Shown: one piece after another, positions 22,595 through 35,233 of the stretch
Numbering within the stretch: position 1 is the stretch's first letter
Layout: the number at the start of each line of letters is the position of its first letter
From: Metaphire vulgaris
Lineage: Eukaryota > Annelida > Clitellata > Crassiclitellata > Megascolecidae
Direction of reading: 5' to 3'
DNA: 64,000 nucleotides
NCBI GenBank assembly: GCA_018105865.1
Contig: CM030851.1
Span: 124,001-188,000 of the forward strand
Program-made: the position numbers and the translations under genes
Notes under the pieces: model-generated
The model's input: the letters and a program-made list of their open reading frames with translations, nothing else
Database searches by the model: none
Told to the model about the DNA's origin: nothing

Positions 22595-23465
22595 CTCCTT
22601 TTCTTAATTCAGAAGTATTAGGTGATGGCACCACTCCAGATTCACAATAGAATTATTGGTGGCATTTTTAGCATCTTAAGAGCTGCAGTTCACCATCTGG
22701 CTGTTATTGCATCTATAGATTGATGAGAAATCATCAAATTTTGCCATTCAAGTCGTTCAGGAGATGAATATCTGTTGAAAATAAACTATGTATTTTTAGA
22801 ATGCTTTCATATTCTGCATATTGAACTTCAGATGGTAATCTCGGAGCTTAGCGCCCCAAGTGTTTTTTGGCCAAAATAATGTCCTAAACATTTCTATAGG
22901 AAATACAGTCGAGGTCAGTGGCACGACGGGCACTGGGTGTTCAGTGGTGTGGAATGAGAATCTGGCAAGTGTTTTCTGGTAGAAGTACCCGATTGAACCA
23001 CTGTTACGTTTACAGTGGAAATTGTGGCTCACATTTTGCCTGGTACAAACATAGTGTCTGATGGTTGGACTGCATATGTGCTTATTCTGAATATTCATAA
23101 TGGCATGCACACTCACTCTGTGATAGTCCATCAAGGAGTTAGTCGAGCTCTTTCCCTCATATCTACTTGAGTATCAGGATGAGGCAGGGACTTATCTTTG
23201 GAACATTTTTGATAGGAATTGCTGAGGGATTAAGAGACATTGGTAAATATATTGTTAAATTATATCCAAAGATTAAAAAAACAAAATTAAATTGTGGGGA
23301 TGCTAAACTCCAAGATTACCCTTCAAATAACAGTGACATTGAAGGTCTGTAGTTAAAATTCTTATTTTAGTTGATGGCAGAATAATTTTTGATGCATTGA
23401 ATACTTTGAATGATAGAGACACAATTTTTAGGTCTATTGGTCTTTAAACATTGTGACCATCAGCA

Positions 23466-26400
23466 ATGGAAAGTTCAAGTCTGATATCAAGCCAGTTGGC
23501 AACTGGAGAGGAGAATTTTCTGGTGAATTCCAGTGATGTTATTTTGCCAAAAGAAAAAAAATTGATACGATGTGACTTATGTGGTCGAACTGTGAATTCT
23601 GCATCTCAAGCAGAGGCTCATTTCAAAGGCTTATATCACCTCAGCCAAATGCAGGCACGAGGATTGCCTCTACCACCCGATACTGATCTTGAAAAGCTGA
23701 GGCTTTATAATGTCAAAGTGATGAAAGCCATGAAGTCTCCAGGTAATGAAAACATTTCTTGCTTGGTGCATATGTGACAGAATGTCTTTTGTATTTACAT
23801 TTGTTTGTGTATATTGTATGCATGTTTTGATTTAATTATTTCTATTTGTTGTAAAAACTTCAGGTTAGGTCAGGTTTTCATCCAACAGCTGTGTCCAGCT
23901 ATTGACTTCTCCATGACATCTCTCCAAAGTTCTCTGTCTGTTGCTATTTCTTCCAAAGTCATTTGGTGTCTTCTGTCAGTTTTTCCGCTGAGATTCAGCC
24001 CTGCCATGTGCAGATCCTCTTCAATCCAGCCACCCATCGTCTTTTTGGTCTTCTTTAGACCTTTGCCTCTGGTCTGTAGTTTAAAATTTGTATTGGGTTT
24101 CTTAATTCTTCTATTCTGAGTATGTGTCTAGTCCATTGTATTCTTCTCTTTCTGATTATTTCTTCTGCTGCCTTTTATTTTCTGTTGCTATTAATTTTTC
24201 TCCAATTGTTTTTTTATGGTCCAAGATTCACATACATATATTAGTATTGTTATTATACAAGTGTCGAGAATTCTCATTTTTGTTTTCATCCCAATATCAT
24301 GTCTTTGAAAATGTTGGTATGTAGCCTGCTGAATGTGGATCCTGCCATTGCTATTCTTCTTTTGATCTCCAACTCTGAACCTCCCTCTGCTTCCAATTCA
24401 CTTCCCAAGTAAACGAATTTCTTCACCATTTCAATTTCTTTTCCAGCAGATGGTCAAAATGCATCATGTGTTCATTTTTTGCCAATGTATTGTGCTTTTA
24501 TGAAGATTTATTACAATTTTTGTAAAGAATTTAAATGATTTGTTAAAGATATTAATTTTCTTTGGATAGTGTTTTCTGTAATTAATTTGGCATTGAAATA
24601 ATGTTTTGTTTACAGTGAGACAACTGATTGCTGGTCCAAATTTCTTCAATCAGAGAGGCCCACCTGCGGTGTTTGATGTGCGTATGCCTGGAATTGGTAT
24701 TCCAGTGACCACAATACCTCCTTTATCTGCAATGCCTTCCACAGCCACAATTCCACCTTCAGCTCTTGTCAACAGTTATCCTATGAACCCAGCTTATAAT
24801 CCAACTGGTAAGAAACATACTATATATCTATTATGATTGATAGATTTTTCCAGTGAATGGTAAGGAATGTAAGGTAGACTGACATTGTCTTTTGTCAACC
24901 ATGTCTCTGAATGAATCTACTACAAACACAAATCACACAGATTTTTATTTTCTAAGCAGTGAGCACATTTATGATTAGCATTGTTTTTGCCTGTTTAGCT
25001 CATGGAAAACGTGTGATGTGTGAAATTTGTGGTGTTTTGACAAATTCTCAAACGCAAGCTCAGTCTCACTTGAATGGCCGAAAGCATTTGACACGGTTGG
25101 CTGAACTTGGAATGCCTGTCCCTCGGGACGTTGCCGTTGATTTCTTGGAAGCATCATCACAGTCACTCAGACGTAATAATAAAATCAATCGTGGTAAATT
25201 TGTTCACTTGGCTTATTGTTGTTATTTCTGTAAATAGTTGCTCTGGCTTAGCATGAAAAATCATTTCATTTTAATAATCACATTTTTAGAAATCATTTGC
25301 ACACACCATTGTCACCGTGACATTAGATCTCGACTAAAGTCAGCCAATTATGTATGTTTCGCAGATGCACTTTGCAAATGGTAAATTACCTGAAAATGCT
25401 AAACATCTTTGATCACTAGAGTAGCTGTTACAGAAGTAAAGGACAAGTTAGGACCTATTGCACCCTCTGCTGTTTGACTTTGGACAGACTTTTGATTCTT
25501 TGTAAGATTGAATAGCCCGAGAGTTCCGTACCTTGAATGCATTGCCCGGATAACTGCTCTGCAGCTGTAGATTTGTGTAAAACACTGGAAGAAGCCATCT
25601 TTCACTGCAAATAAGTGGGCTTATGGATGCAGCCATGTTTTCATCCAAACACTTTGCCTTCACTTCTGATTTGCTATTTATGTATGTTTTGATTTTAAAA
25701 GAAGTGTTAAACCTGTGGCTGTATGTTTTGTGTTAAAGGCTTTCAATTTCTTGTATATAATGCATTTACCATTCTTCAGTCTCTGATATGAAATTGTTAA
25801 TCTGTTGAAGTGAATTTGTTGTTTAATTACTAGCAGAAGCTCCCAAATTGACGGTGTATGAGCGGTTTGCACATCGCATTCCTCAGCAGATTCCAGCGCC
25901 ACGATTTCAATATTCACAGGCTGCTCCGGGACCTCGAGTATTCAACTACAGATCGACTGATGCAGTGATGAGTGCGCCATTTCGCAATGGTCATGGCCAG
26001 GGTCCAAGGGGGTCGAATCACCTGGTGCGTGTGAGATCGCTTATTCCGTGTGAGACTTGCCAATTACTGTTCAACTCTCATGAGCAAGCTCAGGCACATT
26101 TCAATGGAAGCAAACATCAAAAGAGACTTCGAATGATTAATTACTATCAGCGTAATGGTAAAAATCCCGCTTTTTAAGATTAATTAGTGCTAACGCTATT
26201 GAGTACGATGAGCAAAGTTTTTTCCAGGGTACTTCAAAAAAGAATAAACAAATACGTGGAAGAGATGATGGGCGAAGAGCAGGTAGGCTTCTGCATTGGA
26301 CAAAGCACAATTGATCAAATCTTTGTCATAAGACAGCTACTGGAAAAAACAATTGAGGCAAACAAGAGCTGTTATATTAACTTCATCGATTACAAACAGG

Positions 26401-28922
26401 CCTTTTGACTCGGTTTAGCAGGAAGGGCTGTGGCAAGCAATGAGACATGCTGGCATTGAAGAAAAACTCATCCGCTTAATACAGGCAATATATCAGAAGT
26501 CAGAAAGTGCAGTGCAGATAAATACTGAATTGTCAGAATGGTTTAGGACAGATGTAGGACTGAGACAAGGATGGATGCTTTCTCCAATACCTTTCTTTGA
26601 TTATCATCCTGGATGCAATTTTTAAAATAGCAGTTGGAGAGTTGGACATAGGCATAAGGTGCTGCTGGGAAAAATTCAACAATCCAAGGTTTGCAGACGA
26701 TGTCAGCCTGATCATAGACAACAAATTGGATCTGCAAACACTGATCAACGAAGTCACTCTAACAAGCAAAAAATTTGAACTTACAATTAACCCCAAGAAA
26801 ACAAAAATCATGGCAGTCAGCAGAAGGAAAGCTGAAATCAAAATAGCATTAGAGAATACAACAATTGAACAAGTTGAAAGTTTTATATCTATGTTGGAGG
26901 AGAAATTGTCAGTAATGGAGGTCATCAAGAGGACATTAAGCAAAAATCGCCAAAGAACTGCAAACGATGGGGAGATTATGAAAAATCTGGAGCAGCAAGG
27001 GCATAAACATAAGCACAAAAGCCACAATATGCAACACCATAGTAGTACCACAAATTACTGGTATATACGGAGCAGAAACATGGAGCATGAAAGAAACAGA
27101 TGAACATAGGCTGCTAGATATGACCATGAAAGGAATTTCAATTGTAGAAGGAAAATGATTAACAGAAGATAGAACTTCTTGGAAACATTTTGTGTCTAGC
27201 TATTGCTGCTATAGAGTTGGCAGAGAGCAAGTTGATGATGAGTGCTAAGAAAGACGGTGTTGTAGCCACAGAAAGTATTTGAGATATATTTAACAATGTT
27301 TCGAGTTCCCATTGCTTATGGGCAGTGGAGCTGTTTGAGGTGCTACAGAAGTAGTGTGAGGTGGTTTATGATAGTGATCGCAGTCAGGTTATCTGAATGG
27401 TGTAAAGCTGTCACTAAGTCATCTCTGAATGTTCTTTGTAAGAAATTGTCCTGCATAACATGATGCTGTAATGCATGCAAATGCACTGTCTTGTCTGTTA
27501 TATCCAAGGTCCATTGCGATCAAGTGACTGTTTCAATTGCATTGCAGTGACTGACTCTTCATTTGATGTGTTTGTGCCGTTTGTTTCAGTTGAAAAGACT
27601 CAGTTGCACAGTTCGTCCGTCAGGCAGATGGTCTGTCCCGTGTGCAGCACGAGCGTCAATTCAGATAAACAAATGGATGCCCACATTCAGGGTTAGTCTC
27701 TGCACTTCCAGCTGTTCGTCTGTCATTGAATGCAGTGCAAGAGATTGTAAAGTACCAGAAATGTAAAGACAAATCAACCGATGATTGTTCGAGAGAAGCG
27801 TTTGGCCAATTCTCAGAAGTCACTCGATGTGTCACCAGTGCCTCTTTGCAGTGGAAGCATTGCTTATTATTGAAAATTAAGATGTTTATATCGGATAATG
27901 AAGTAGAAGATATGCAGAGTGTGAGAAGGTTGGGTGTTGCCTGCAATATTAGAGCATTTTCACTCAGCCAAGCACAGACTTTGCATCATGTAATGCAACA
28001 TGAAGATTGATTTTGATATTGAACCAGTGATATAAAGTACGGATTTTGGTTAATTGCTGTGGTTGAGTGCTTAGTGCAGTGCTTCCCAACCTGTGTGCCG
28101 CAGCAACGGTAGAAGTGTGCTGTGGCAAAGTGTTGGAAAATAGTAGGCCTAAAATAATAGTGGTACTGTATTAATTGTTAATTATAAGTTGAATTATATC
28201 TCTTAAATGAAGTTAAGCATGAAATAGCGATACAGATTGCAAAAAAATATGTACTTACGAAGAACGGTAGTCAATATATACTGTATACTAGAGTAGAGTA
28301 TAATATAAAAGTACTAGTAGGTCTATACATAGTGTATCATTTAAAAATGAAATGTGTGCATTTCGGCTGCAGTGTGCCGTTGGCTGTATGTTTCTTGGAT
28401 AGTGTGCCGTGGCTGGAAAAAGTAGTTTGGGAAGCACTGGCTTAGTGGGCTGAATGTCAGTAATGAGGTCACGGGGTCAGATCTCTTCTGCAGCTGAAAT
28501 TTTTATTTGTTTCAACTGATGCTACAGAAATTGAGGGTGTTGAGGCATCAGTTTTTCCATGGACTTTGAGTATTTGGAGATGTTGGCTTTTTAGTGTGGC
28601 AATGGATGATGTGATAGTTTGAGGCTTGCCTTTGGATGCATTGTGTTGGTTAAAGCGGTTTTAACAGATCCTTGGGAAGCAGTCTTTGTTTTTGCTCTGG
28701 TTTTTAGCTTCCCAAATGTGTCTTGTTATAGGAAAGTTGCACAAGTCGAAACTGGAGCAAAATACTTCAATGCTGAGGGAAGATGACGGAGGTTGTGTGT
28801 TGGGACAGGACTCCGATGCAGCAGAAGACCTCCTGCCACAGCAAGACAAAATAGCCAGCATAACAAATTCCGTCGCTTATGACCTTGCAAACTGTGCCCC
28901 TGGGTCTTCACTCGTCAGTTGA
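23466..28922 (+). CDS. JAZ-type four C2H2 zinc-finger protein (ZNF385/ZNF346-like)
   Basis: Six coding exons: 23466-23742, 24616-24807, 24999-25193, 25834-26157, 27590-27691, 28732-28922 (stop TGA), all joined in phase 1, about 425 residues. Four fingers have the spacing CX2CX12HX5H: CDLCGRTVNSASQAEAH, CEICGVLTNSQTQAQSH, CETCQLLFNSHEQAQAH, CPVCSTSVNSDKQMDAH. The last finger is split by an intron after HIQG. This spacing and the Q-A-x-x-H core are those of JAZ/matrin-type fingers, which in ZNF346 and ZNF385 relatives bind double-stranded RNA or DNA. Linkers are Pro/Ala/Gly-rich. The ATG follows a CATCAG acceptor, so a 5' UTR exon is likely. Exon 4 has a TAGCAG tandem acceptor giving plus or minus one alanine. 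An alternative last exon may exist at 29316-29400. The exact orthologue is uncertain. Confidence 0.85.
23870..24440 (-). mobile_element. Non-LTR retrotransposon fragment, antisense in zinc-finger gene intron 1
   Basis: The minus strand reads EIEMVKKFVYLGSELEAEGG, then ELEIKRRIAMAGSTFSRLHT, and later CESWTIKKQ, as in the thumb and C-terminus of endonuclease-reverse transcriptase LINEs. Many stops and frame changes. Confidence 0.75.
26175..27170 (+). mobile_element. Non-LTR reverse transcriptase fragment in zinc-finger gene intron 4
   Basis: Plus-strand pieces: SKVFSRVLQKRINKYVEE and QVGFCIGQSTIDQIFVIRQL (RT motifs 0-1), CYINFIDYKQAF (motif A), DVGLRQGWMLSPI (motif B), RFADDVSLIIDN (motif C, FADD), ELTINPKKTKIM (motif D), and GIYGAETWSMKETDEHRL. 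Frames are interrupted, so the copy is dead. It begins only about 20 bases after the exon 4 donor. Confidence 0.85.
28077..28439. mobile_element. 363-bp hAT-type MITE
   Basis: Ends CAGTGCTTCCCAA and TTGGGAAGCACTG form the inverted repeats, with TGTGCCG words just inside both. The 8-bp target duplication GCTTAGTG is exact (28069-28076 and 28440-28447). It lies in zinc-finger gene intron 5. Confidence 0.9.
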
Positions 28923-29315
28923 TCAACTATTTCAAAAGTTCTTTGCTGTCTGTTATGTCGTCCTATGTATGAAAACACAAGCGCTCAATCTGTTTCCAGT
29001 CTTTCTTAGGGTTGAAAATGTTTCAGCTTTGTTGTCTGTATTGTTCAGTGACATCTGGAATTGTATTGAGCCATGCTTAGAGCATCCTCTTTCCTTCGTG
29101 CATTTTGCTTCTTGTAGTTAGCAGGTGATACTGAAGAACCCCTGTTTCTCTATTGTGTTATTCTAGCATTTGGATTTTCTTGGATGTGAATTTTTTTCTT
29201 TTGTGTTCTTTGCTTAACAGACATTTTATGGATGAGTTTGTTTGGTTTCTGACTCCAGTCATGTTTTCAACATTTTGCAGAATTCTAACCTTTATCATCA
29301 TCAACATTTCGCAGG

Positions 29316-29400
29316 ATCTGAAAGGGAAGCGACCACTGAAGCAGCAGGTGCTGCTGCTGCTGCAGCTGATTTGCCTCCTGCAGCAAACCAGACAATCTGA
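29316..29400 (+). CDS. Possible alternative terminal exon of the zinc-finger gene
   Basis: After a TTTCGCAG acceptor, in the same phase as the other exons, the sequence reads GSEREATTEAAGAAAAAADL, then PPAANQTI and a stop. It would need exon skipping or an internal donor in the preceding exon (one in-phase candidate follows DDG, near 28789). Homology alone cannot confirm it. Confidence 0.3.
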
Positions 29401-29429
29401 AAGTCAATGCAAAGTTTTCATGGACATTT

Positions 29430-30500
29430 GAGTTGTTATTTGGCATGAACCTTTGTGTAGATTCACTTGGTTATTCATGGTTACTCTGGCATTACTTTGA
29501 AAGTGTAATTCAGTTCATAGAATGAAAGAATGTTCTGATGATACTTGTAATTACTTGGAATTATCTGAGGCTGTCATTTATTTCAGGTGTTTAAATTCAC
29601 TGTGTTAACACTGATTTAAGCAGTGATTTATTGAAATGCTTGTCAGCTATTCTTAAAAGATTCTTGCTGTTCTCTAAAATTTCATGTTTGTAATCATTTC
29701 AAAATTATGACCATGAATTAAAACCATTCTAGATTCACTAACATAGCACAGCACTTGTAACAAGTTCTATGCATATGTGATGGGGATATGCTAAAGAGTG
29801 ATTGCTTTAAATTGCAGTTTAATTAGTTATGTGCATATTGACTCTGCTTTATACACTTCCTGTTGTGACTTGGGCTCAGTTGTTGTGCTGAAGCTCATTG
29901 TTGCTACGAGTCTTCTTAATAATTGCTGATTGTGATGCATCTATATATAACCTGTTTGTTGTAATACTTCACAATGTTGGTTGTATGAAAACCAGCATCA
30001 GTTGGTGTGCTAAGCATGTTGCAAGAATTTCAGTCATACTGATGGTGTTGTTTTGGTTTAAATGCTTTCCGGTCACATGCCATCCCCTGCAAAGGCTCTG
30101 TGTATCACCATGTTTATCATCATTGACCGTGAATATCACCGTTGCTGCACTGTGCTCTTGACCTCGGCTGAATTTTATGGAAGTTCATAAAGCATGAAAT
30201 ATCGATAATGACCGATGCAGAAATTGCTGTCTAATTGAACTATTGACGGTGCAAACAGAGCAACCAGATAAGCTGAAGAGATTGTTTTATGAGCATTAAT
30301 TTGAATCCTTGGTTATGATCATTAGAAAGAAAAACTGTTGTCATACAGTTCAAAATCTGGAAAAGCAGTACATGTATTTAATATTTCATTTACAATGACC
30401 GAATGCACAACAAATGGCTGCAGTCCATTTGACAAATACTAAGGATAGACCTGGTTGAACTGTTCACCAAATATTTCACAGTATGAATATTAACAGGTGT
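29430..30500. other. Intergenic stretch without recognised features
   Basis: AT-rich DNA between the zinc-finger gene and a LINE relic; probably includes the 3' UTR of the zinc-finger gene. No exon-like sequence found. Confidence 0.5.
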
Positions 30501-30880
30501 CTTAACCTTATGCCAATGGTTCTAATACAGAAACTTTCGGTCTAAGGTAAAAGAAAGTTGCAATATCAATGTGAGGATGTCAGTCAGAGCGGGAAACAGT
30601 GAAACAGACTGTGGATAAAAAAGCAACAGGAAAGTGATGAGACCATTAGATTTGAAGCCATTCACTTTGTGGGAAATCTAAAAGATGTAGAGAGTTCCAG
30701 AGTATTTGACCGCAATGGAAAATGCCGTCTTACCCAGTAACCTCAGTGTTTATTCTAGATATTTATAGCAATGAATCATCAGATCTTGTCGAATGAGTTG
30801 TTCTGGGTGTTTTTAAAATGTATTTCTAATGGTGCGGTTGGCCAGTCTACAGTGAGGAAGTGGATTACTTGTATTAAATA
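30500..30880 (-). mobile_element. Degenerate LINE 3' end
   Basis: Minus strand reads GKTAFSIAVKYSGTLYI, an eroded form of the conserved SIAGPKLWNSLP block near the end of CR1-like ORF2. Confidence 0.55.
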
Positions 30881-31590
30881 TATTGGTCAATGATAGCATC
30901 ACTGAAATCCCAACACTTCTTAGAATACCTCAGCTCTGAGTAGATTTGCACAAAATTACCTCAATCCTAAGTATGCAAATTACAGTTTTGAGTGCCCCAA
31001 AATTAAAAAGTACCTACTAGACACCCTTCTTTGAATCATTGGAGCACGACATGTCAGTACCTTAAAGTTTCTTGGCCCAGCATTTTGAAGGCAGTGGCTG
31101 GTCTCTTCCTTCCTCATTGCCTTTCCTTCCATCAAGTAAGCACTTTTATGTGCTCAACACTCTTAGACTGCCAAGTCAACTGGACAAAGAAACAATGAAT
31201 TTGATGACAGACAAGTCATCTTGATAACCCTTGGACTACCCTAAACCCAGCCAACACAATACTAAAACTATGAAATGTCTTCTTAGTTATTCAAAGTAAA
31301 AATTTCAATATTAACACTCAGAGATGAACAACTGAAACAGAAGTCTGCTTTTGGCAAATCAGTTCATAACACAACTTAAATCTCTTTAAAGCACTTCTGC
31401 TTGAAATTCAGACATTTCACTCAAAAACAATGCAAAGGAAGTCAGATGATATCCATAAATCAGTTTGACTAGAAAGCGGCCACATACATCTGTAGTAGCA
31501 TTTAAGAGATTGTGAAAATCCTGGTCTATAGAAAATCTGTTAAAACCATAAAATAGCATAAGTAAGCAAGAATGCTAATATAGGTCAGTT

Positions 31591-32506
31591 TCAGACCATA
31601 TGCTTTGGTGGAGGTCTTGTGGGGATTTGGCCAAGTGTAAACCTTGGACTTTCAAACTGCATAATTTCTTCTGACGTTAAGTTGTCAGTTGGTGTAAATA
31701 CTTTCTCTAATCCATCCGATCCAGACTTTGATGATTGAACAGACAGAACCTGAAAGCTGTCTAAGTTCTGCGTAGCAAGTGCAGCCACAGCAGACGTCCG
31801 CCGACCGAATCAGCCGTTGGCACACTTCCCGTCGATGCAGCACTTGTACTAAACACGTTCTGTGGTGCGGCTGCAAAGGCATTTCCTGTTGTCTGCATGA
31901 AAGTTGTCACTGGTGCTGAAGGTGAAAAGACAAAACCCTGAGACGTGGTTCCAAATCCTACAGAATGTGATGCTGAACTTTCTGGATTTGAAAATATATT
32001 TCCTGGAAACGCATTGGAAGCATTGCCAAACAATGTATTCGTATTGAAAGATACGAGATTATTTGTAACGCTGCTGGCGAACGCAGTACTTGTCATATCG
32101 TCAATCTGTGCACTCAACTGCTTTATCTGATCAATGCTATTCAGCTGCAAAAGAACAGAACTTAGAATTTCAATTTATACATGATGACTTTAATAAATGT
32201 GAAATAATGTTTGGAATATTCAGTTGCTCCCATCAGTTCATTATTTTTTAAAACTCAAGCAACCAATTCAACTGGAACCAAAGCGTTGAACAAAATGCAT
32301 CATAATGCATATTTTTCAATATCTACAGGGTGGCGCAAAAAATAACCGGACTATATTAAATGCCAAACCCAATGTGACTAGTCCCGGCTTTTTTGTGCCA
32401 CTCTGTATTCTTCCTCTGTTATTTCTTTCATCAGAGCAGTGTCTTTTGTCAAACAATGGAATGACAACAATAATGTAAAATCCACAACTTACTTCAGCCA
32501 CTCAAC

Positions 32507-32582
<76 letters not shown>

Positions 32583-35233
32583 CACAAATACTGAAATGAT
32601 GAAAGAAGTTTCTTATAGTTAACAATAGATGCTCACAAGTGATGCTTTTCCCAGAGCATCTGGCATCCGTAGTTCTGATCTCTTAGCTTTGTATTCTTTC
32701 TCTAAATCTATGATCCAGTTTTGCTGAAATTTGACCACAAAACAAACCACTCAAAGAAACTGCACCAAGTCAACTCGTCATTGCACAGGGTCCCAATCAT
32801 AAAACAGCTCTTGAATCTAATGCAGCCAAGTTTGAATCGTTCCACTTCCTCGCCAGAATATTTCAATATATCTTAAAATTTCAAGCTGGTTCAATAGACT
32901 TTGACAATCCAAATGCATGAAAAATACCTCAGAAAAAACCCTGCATTATCATATGACAACATGGAAGCTAAGCTGAGATTATAGAAAAAACCATTACTTT
33001 ACTTCAGTGCTACGTAACCCTGCATGTACAGTTAGACTCCATTAATGTTATACACTGCTTAATACCACAGCACTTATAATGCTCAGGCACTCTTAATGCT
33101 AAATATACAGCTGTGATTAACATGACAGTATTTGAAGGGGATTCTGAATGAGACAAAGGCAGGGCTTGACTGTCGATAAATGAACGTACGTAGGCAGGCA
33201 ATTGCTGAGAAGCATTGGCTTCATAAGCCAACAGTCTAATCTCTTCAATTGAGATGTCTTCTAAACCTGAATTCAAAATGTAAAAACCATTCCATTTAAA
33301 ATTAAACAAAAGACAAAAATGTTGAAAATTTATTGAAAGACGTATCACTGAGCAATGATCAACAGGAGTGCTTTGACACGAATCACTCCTTCTGCAGCTG
33401 ACACTCGTGTCACCAGGAAGAACTCATGACTGCAAAGGACCTCATGAATTTCATTTGTCATATCTAAATGAATATACTCTGTAAAAGTCCAAAAAACTTC
33501 AAATCATATATTATAACAAGTTAACATAATCTGCTATTAAATTTATAATAAGAGAGAAAGAGTAACTTTGACTGTATAAGAGATTGCTTAATACCTGGAA
33601 AACTTTTCATTTCACGGGCAAAGCCATAACAGGTAAACAAATACATTTTCCCACTTTCCCAAGCCTCCATATCATCAGAAATAGACTCTCTGCAAACAAG
33701 AAACTAATGTCAAGTTCATGCCAACCCATAAATAATTGTTAATCTACAAATTATATCACTTTCTGAAAGCTATCAAAATACCACAACACAAAACCAAAAA
33801 GTAAGAAATTCCAATTGAGCTGATATGTTGACCATAAATGTCAGTTTTTCTTTCATTATTATATCTTTGATCATAACAAATGCAATTTCAATGACAGGAT
33901 TGAGTGCAGTGTTCACCAAACAGCTCTTACATATTAACCATAGGACAGTGCAAATACATGACACTGTCTCAAGCATAGCACCTGTGGTCAAAGCATTAAG
34001 ATTTAAGACAGCATCAGAAAATTATTTTTCCTTTAAAATTTAATAATTAAAATTTAATAATTTTGTGCCTTTTTTAACATAAGATAAATCAAGAGATCTT
34101 TTTCTTAGATTTGTAATGTAACTAAAACAGCAAATGAGAGATGTTGAAATTTAAAATCCAAGAATTTACAGTATTTCTGGGTTCGTTAATTCCTGGTTTT
34201 CGTTGACTCTTCCATGTTGTTGATTAGTTCTGTAATTGTCAGAATAAGAAGATTCACTGTTTCTGTAAGTTCGTTCATTGTTGTTGCCAGCGTATTGACT
34301 GTCAGGATTCTGTCTTCTGTCAATTCTGTAACTGCTGTCATCATTTCTTCTGTTAAACTCTGGACTATTAAAGTAAGCATATCTGTTTGATCCTTGATCA
34401 TACCTGTTTGATCCTTGATCATACCTGTTTGATCCTCGGTCATACCTGTTTGATCCTCGGTCATACCTGTTTGATCCTCGATCAAACCTGTTTGATCCTT
34501 GGTCATACCTGTTTGATCCTTGGTCATACCTGTTTGATCCTTGGTCATACCTGTTTGATCCTTGGTCATACCTGTCTGATCCTTGATTATATCTGTGTGA
34601 GCTTTTATTATATCTACCAGTACTGGCAGTGTGTTCATACGATGAGACCTGGCCATAATACTGCTGTCCACTGTTGCGACCTACGGAAACACAGCAGATA
34701 ATAATAACAACCCTTCAAAGAAACACTGAAAAAAATTGTGCTAAAATAGTTCATTAAGAATTAATTGCACTTCAACTTTTGCTACAAAAATTCTGATGGC
34801 ACCACGAGAGACGTCGTCACTTGGAGTGCAGAGGCAAATGCATGTTCAGTCTTATTTCTTCTCAAATCCACTGATGTATTTGCTTTCATAGCTCATTACA
34901 CAACTCTAGCATAGAAAGCATTGCAACATAACTTCACACACTCAACTGGTTGTGAACTGAAATTGTCAGAACTTTAACAATAAAATATGCAGAAGACATT
35001 ATGACAAAAGACATAAGCACATTCATCACAAAGTTCACTATGTTGTTAATTACATTTAGAAGAAAACTTAACTACAAATATGCGTAGAAACAGAAGGCCA
35101 AAGGCAGAATAATTTGCTGATAAATTCAACAGTAAAATAAAAGTAAATCTTCTCCACCTTCACGCAAATGTTCAAATCGACAATTTTCACCAAATTTGCA
35201 AATGCCTTGTTGGAAATATTTGCAGACAACCAT
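31591..35233 (-). CDS. NUP42: NUP42-like nucleoporin, last exon frameshifted
   Basis: Nuclear-pore protein that works with GLE1 and the DEAD-box helicase DDX19 in mRNA export (family knowledge). Exons in transcript order: 35158-35233, 34170-34680, 33595-33689, 33127-33266, 32637-32723, 31591-32144. The start encodes a CCCH finger, MVVCKYFQQGICKFGENCRF, then a hydrophilic region of RYDQGSN heptads, then SISDDMEAWESGK and GLEDISIEEIRL, both NUP42 signatures, a short coiled region (QNWIIDLEKEYKAKR), an Asn/Phe/Ser-rich tail with few FG-like pairs, and the GLE1-binding end LTSEEIMQFESPRFTLGQIP-x3-PPP. In the last exon the frame changes once near 31785-31815, between ADSVGG and VAALATQNL; both sides are clearly NUP42-like. 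The donor of exon 4 could instead be at 33190 (TAC/GTACGT), in the same phase. Confidence 0.88.
32511..32581. repeat. (GA)n microsatellite
   Basis: About 35 GA units in the NUP42 intron before the last exon. Confidence 0.95.
34383..34600 (-). repeat. 21-bp coding minisatellite in NUP42
   Basis: About ten tandem copies of a 21-base unit encoding RYDQGSN/RYDRGSN in the NUP42 frame. The unit is a multiple of three and lacks stops in several frames, so the region also opens a 161-codon minus frame and a 104-codon plus frame that are not genes. Confidence 0.9.

Noticed and set aside
23805..24324. Plus-strand open frames of 104 and 66 codons
   Set aside because: Shadows of an antisense LINE fragment.
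34186..34701. 161-codon minus frame and 104-codon plus frame over the NUP42 repeat
   Set aside because: They exist only because a 21-bp repeat without stops keeps several frames open; the NUP42 frame (RYDQGSN) is the one that joins in phase to both neighbours.
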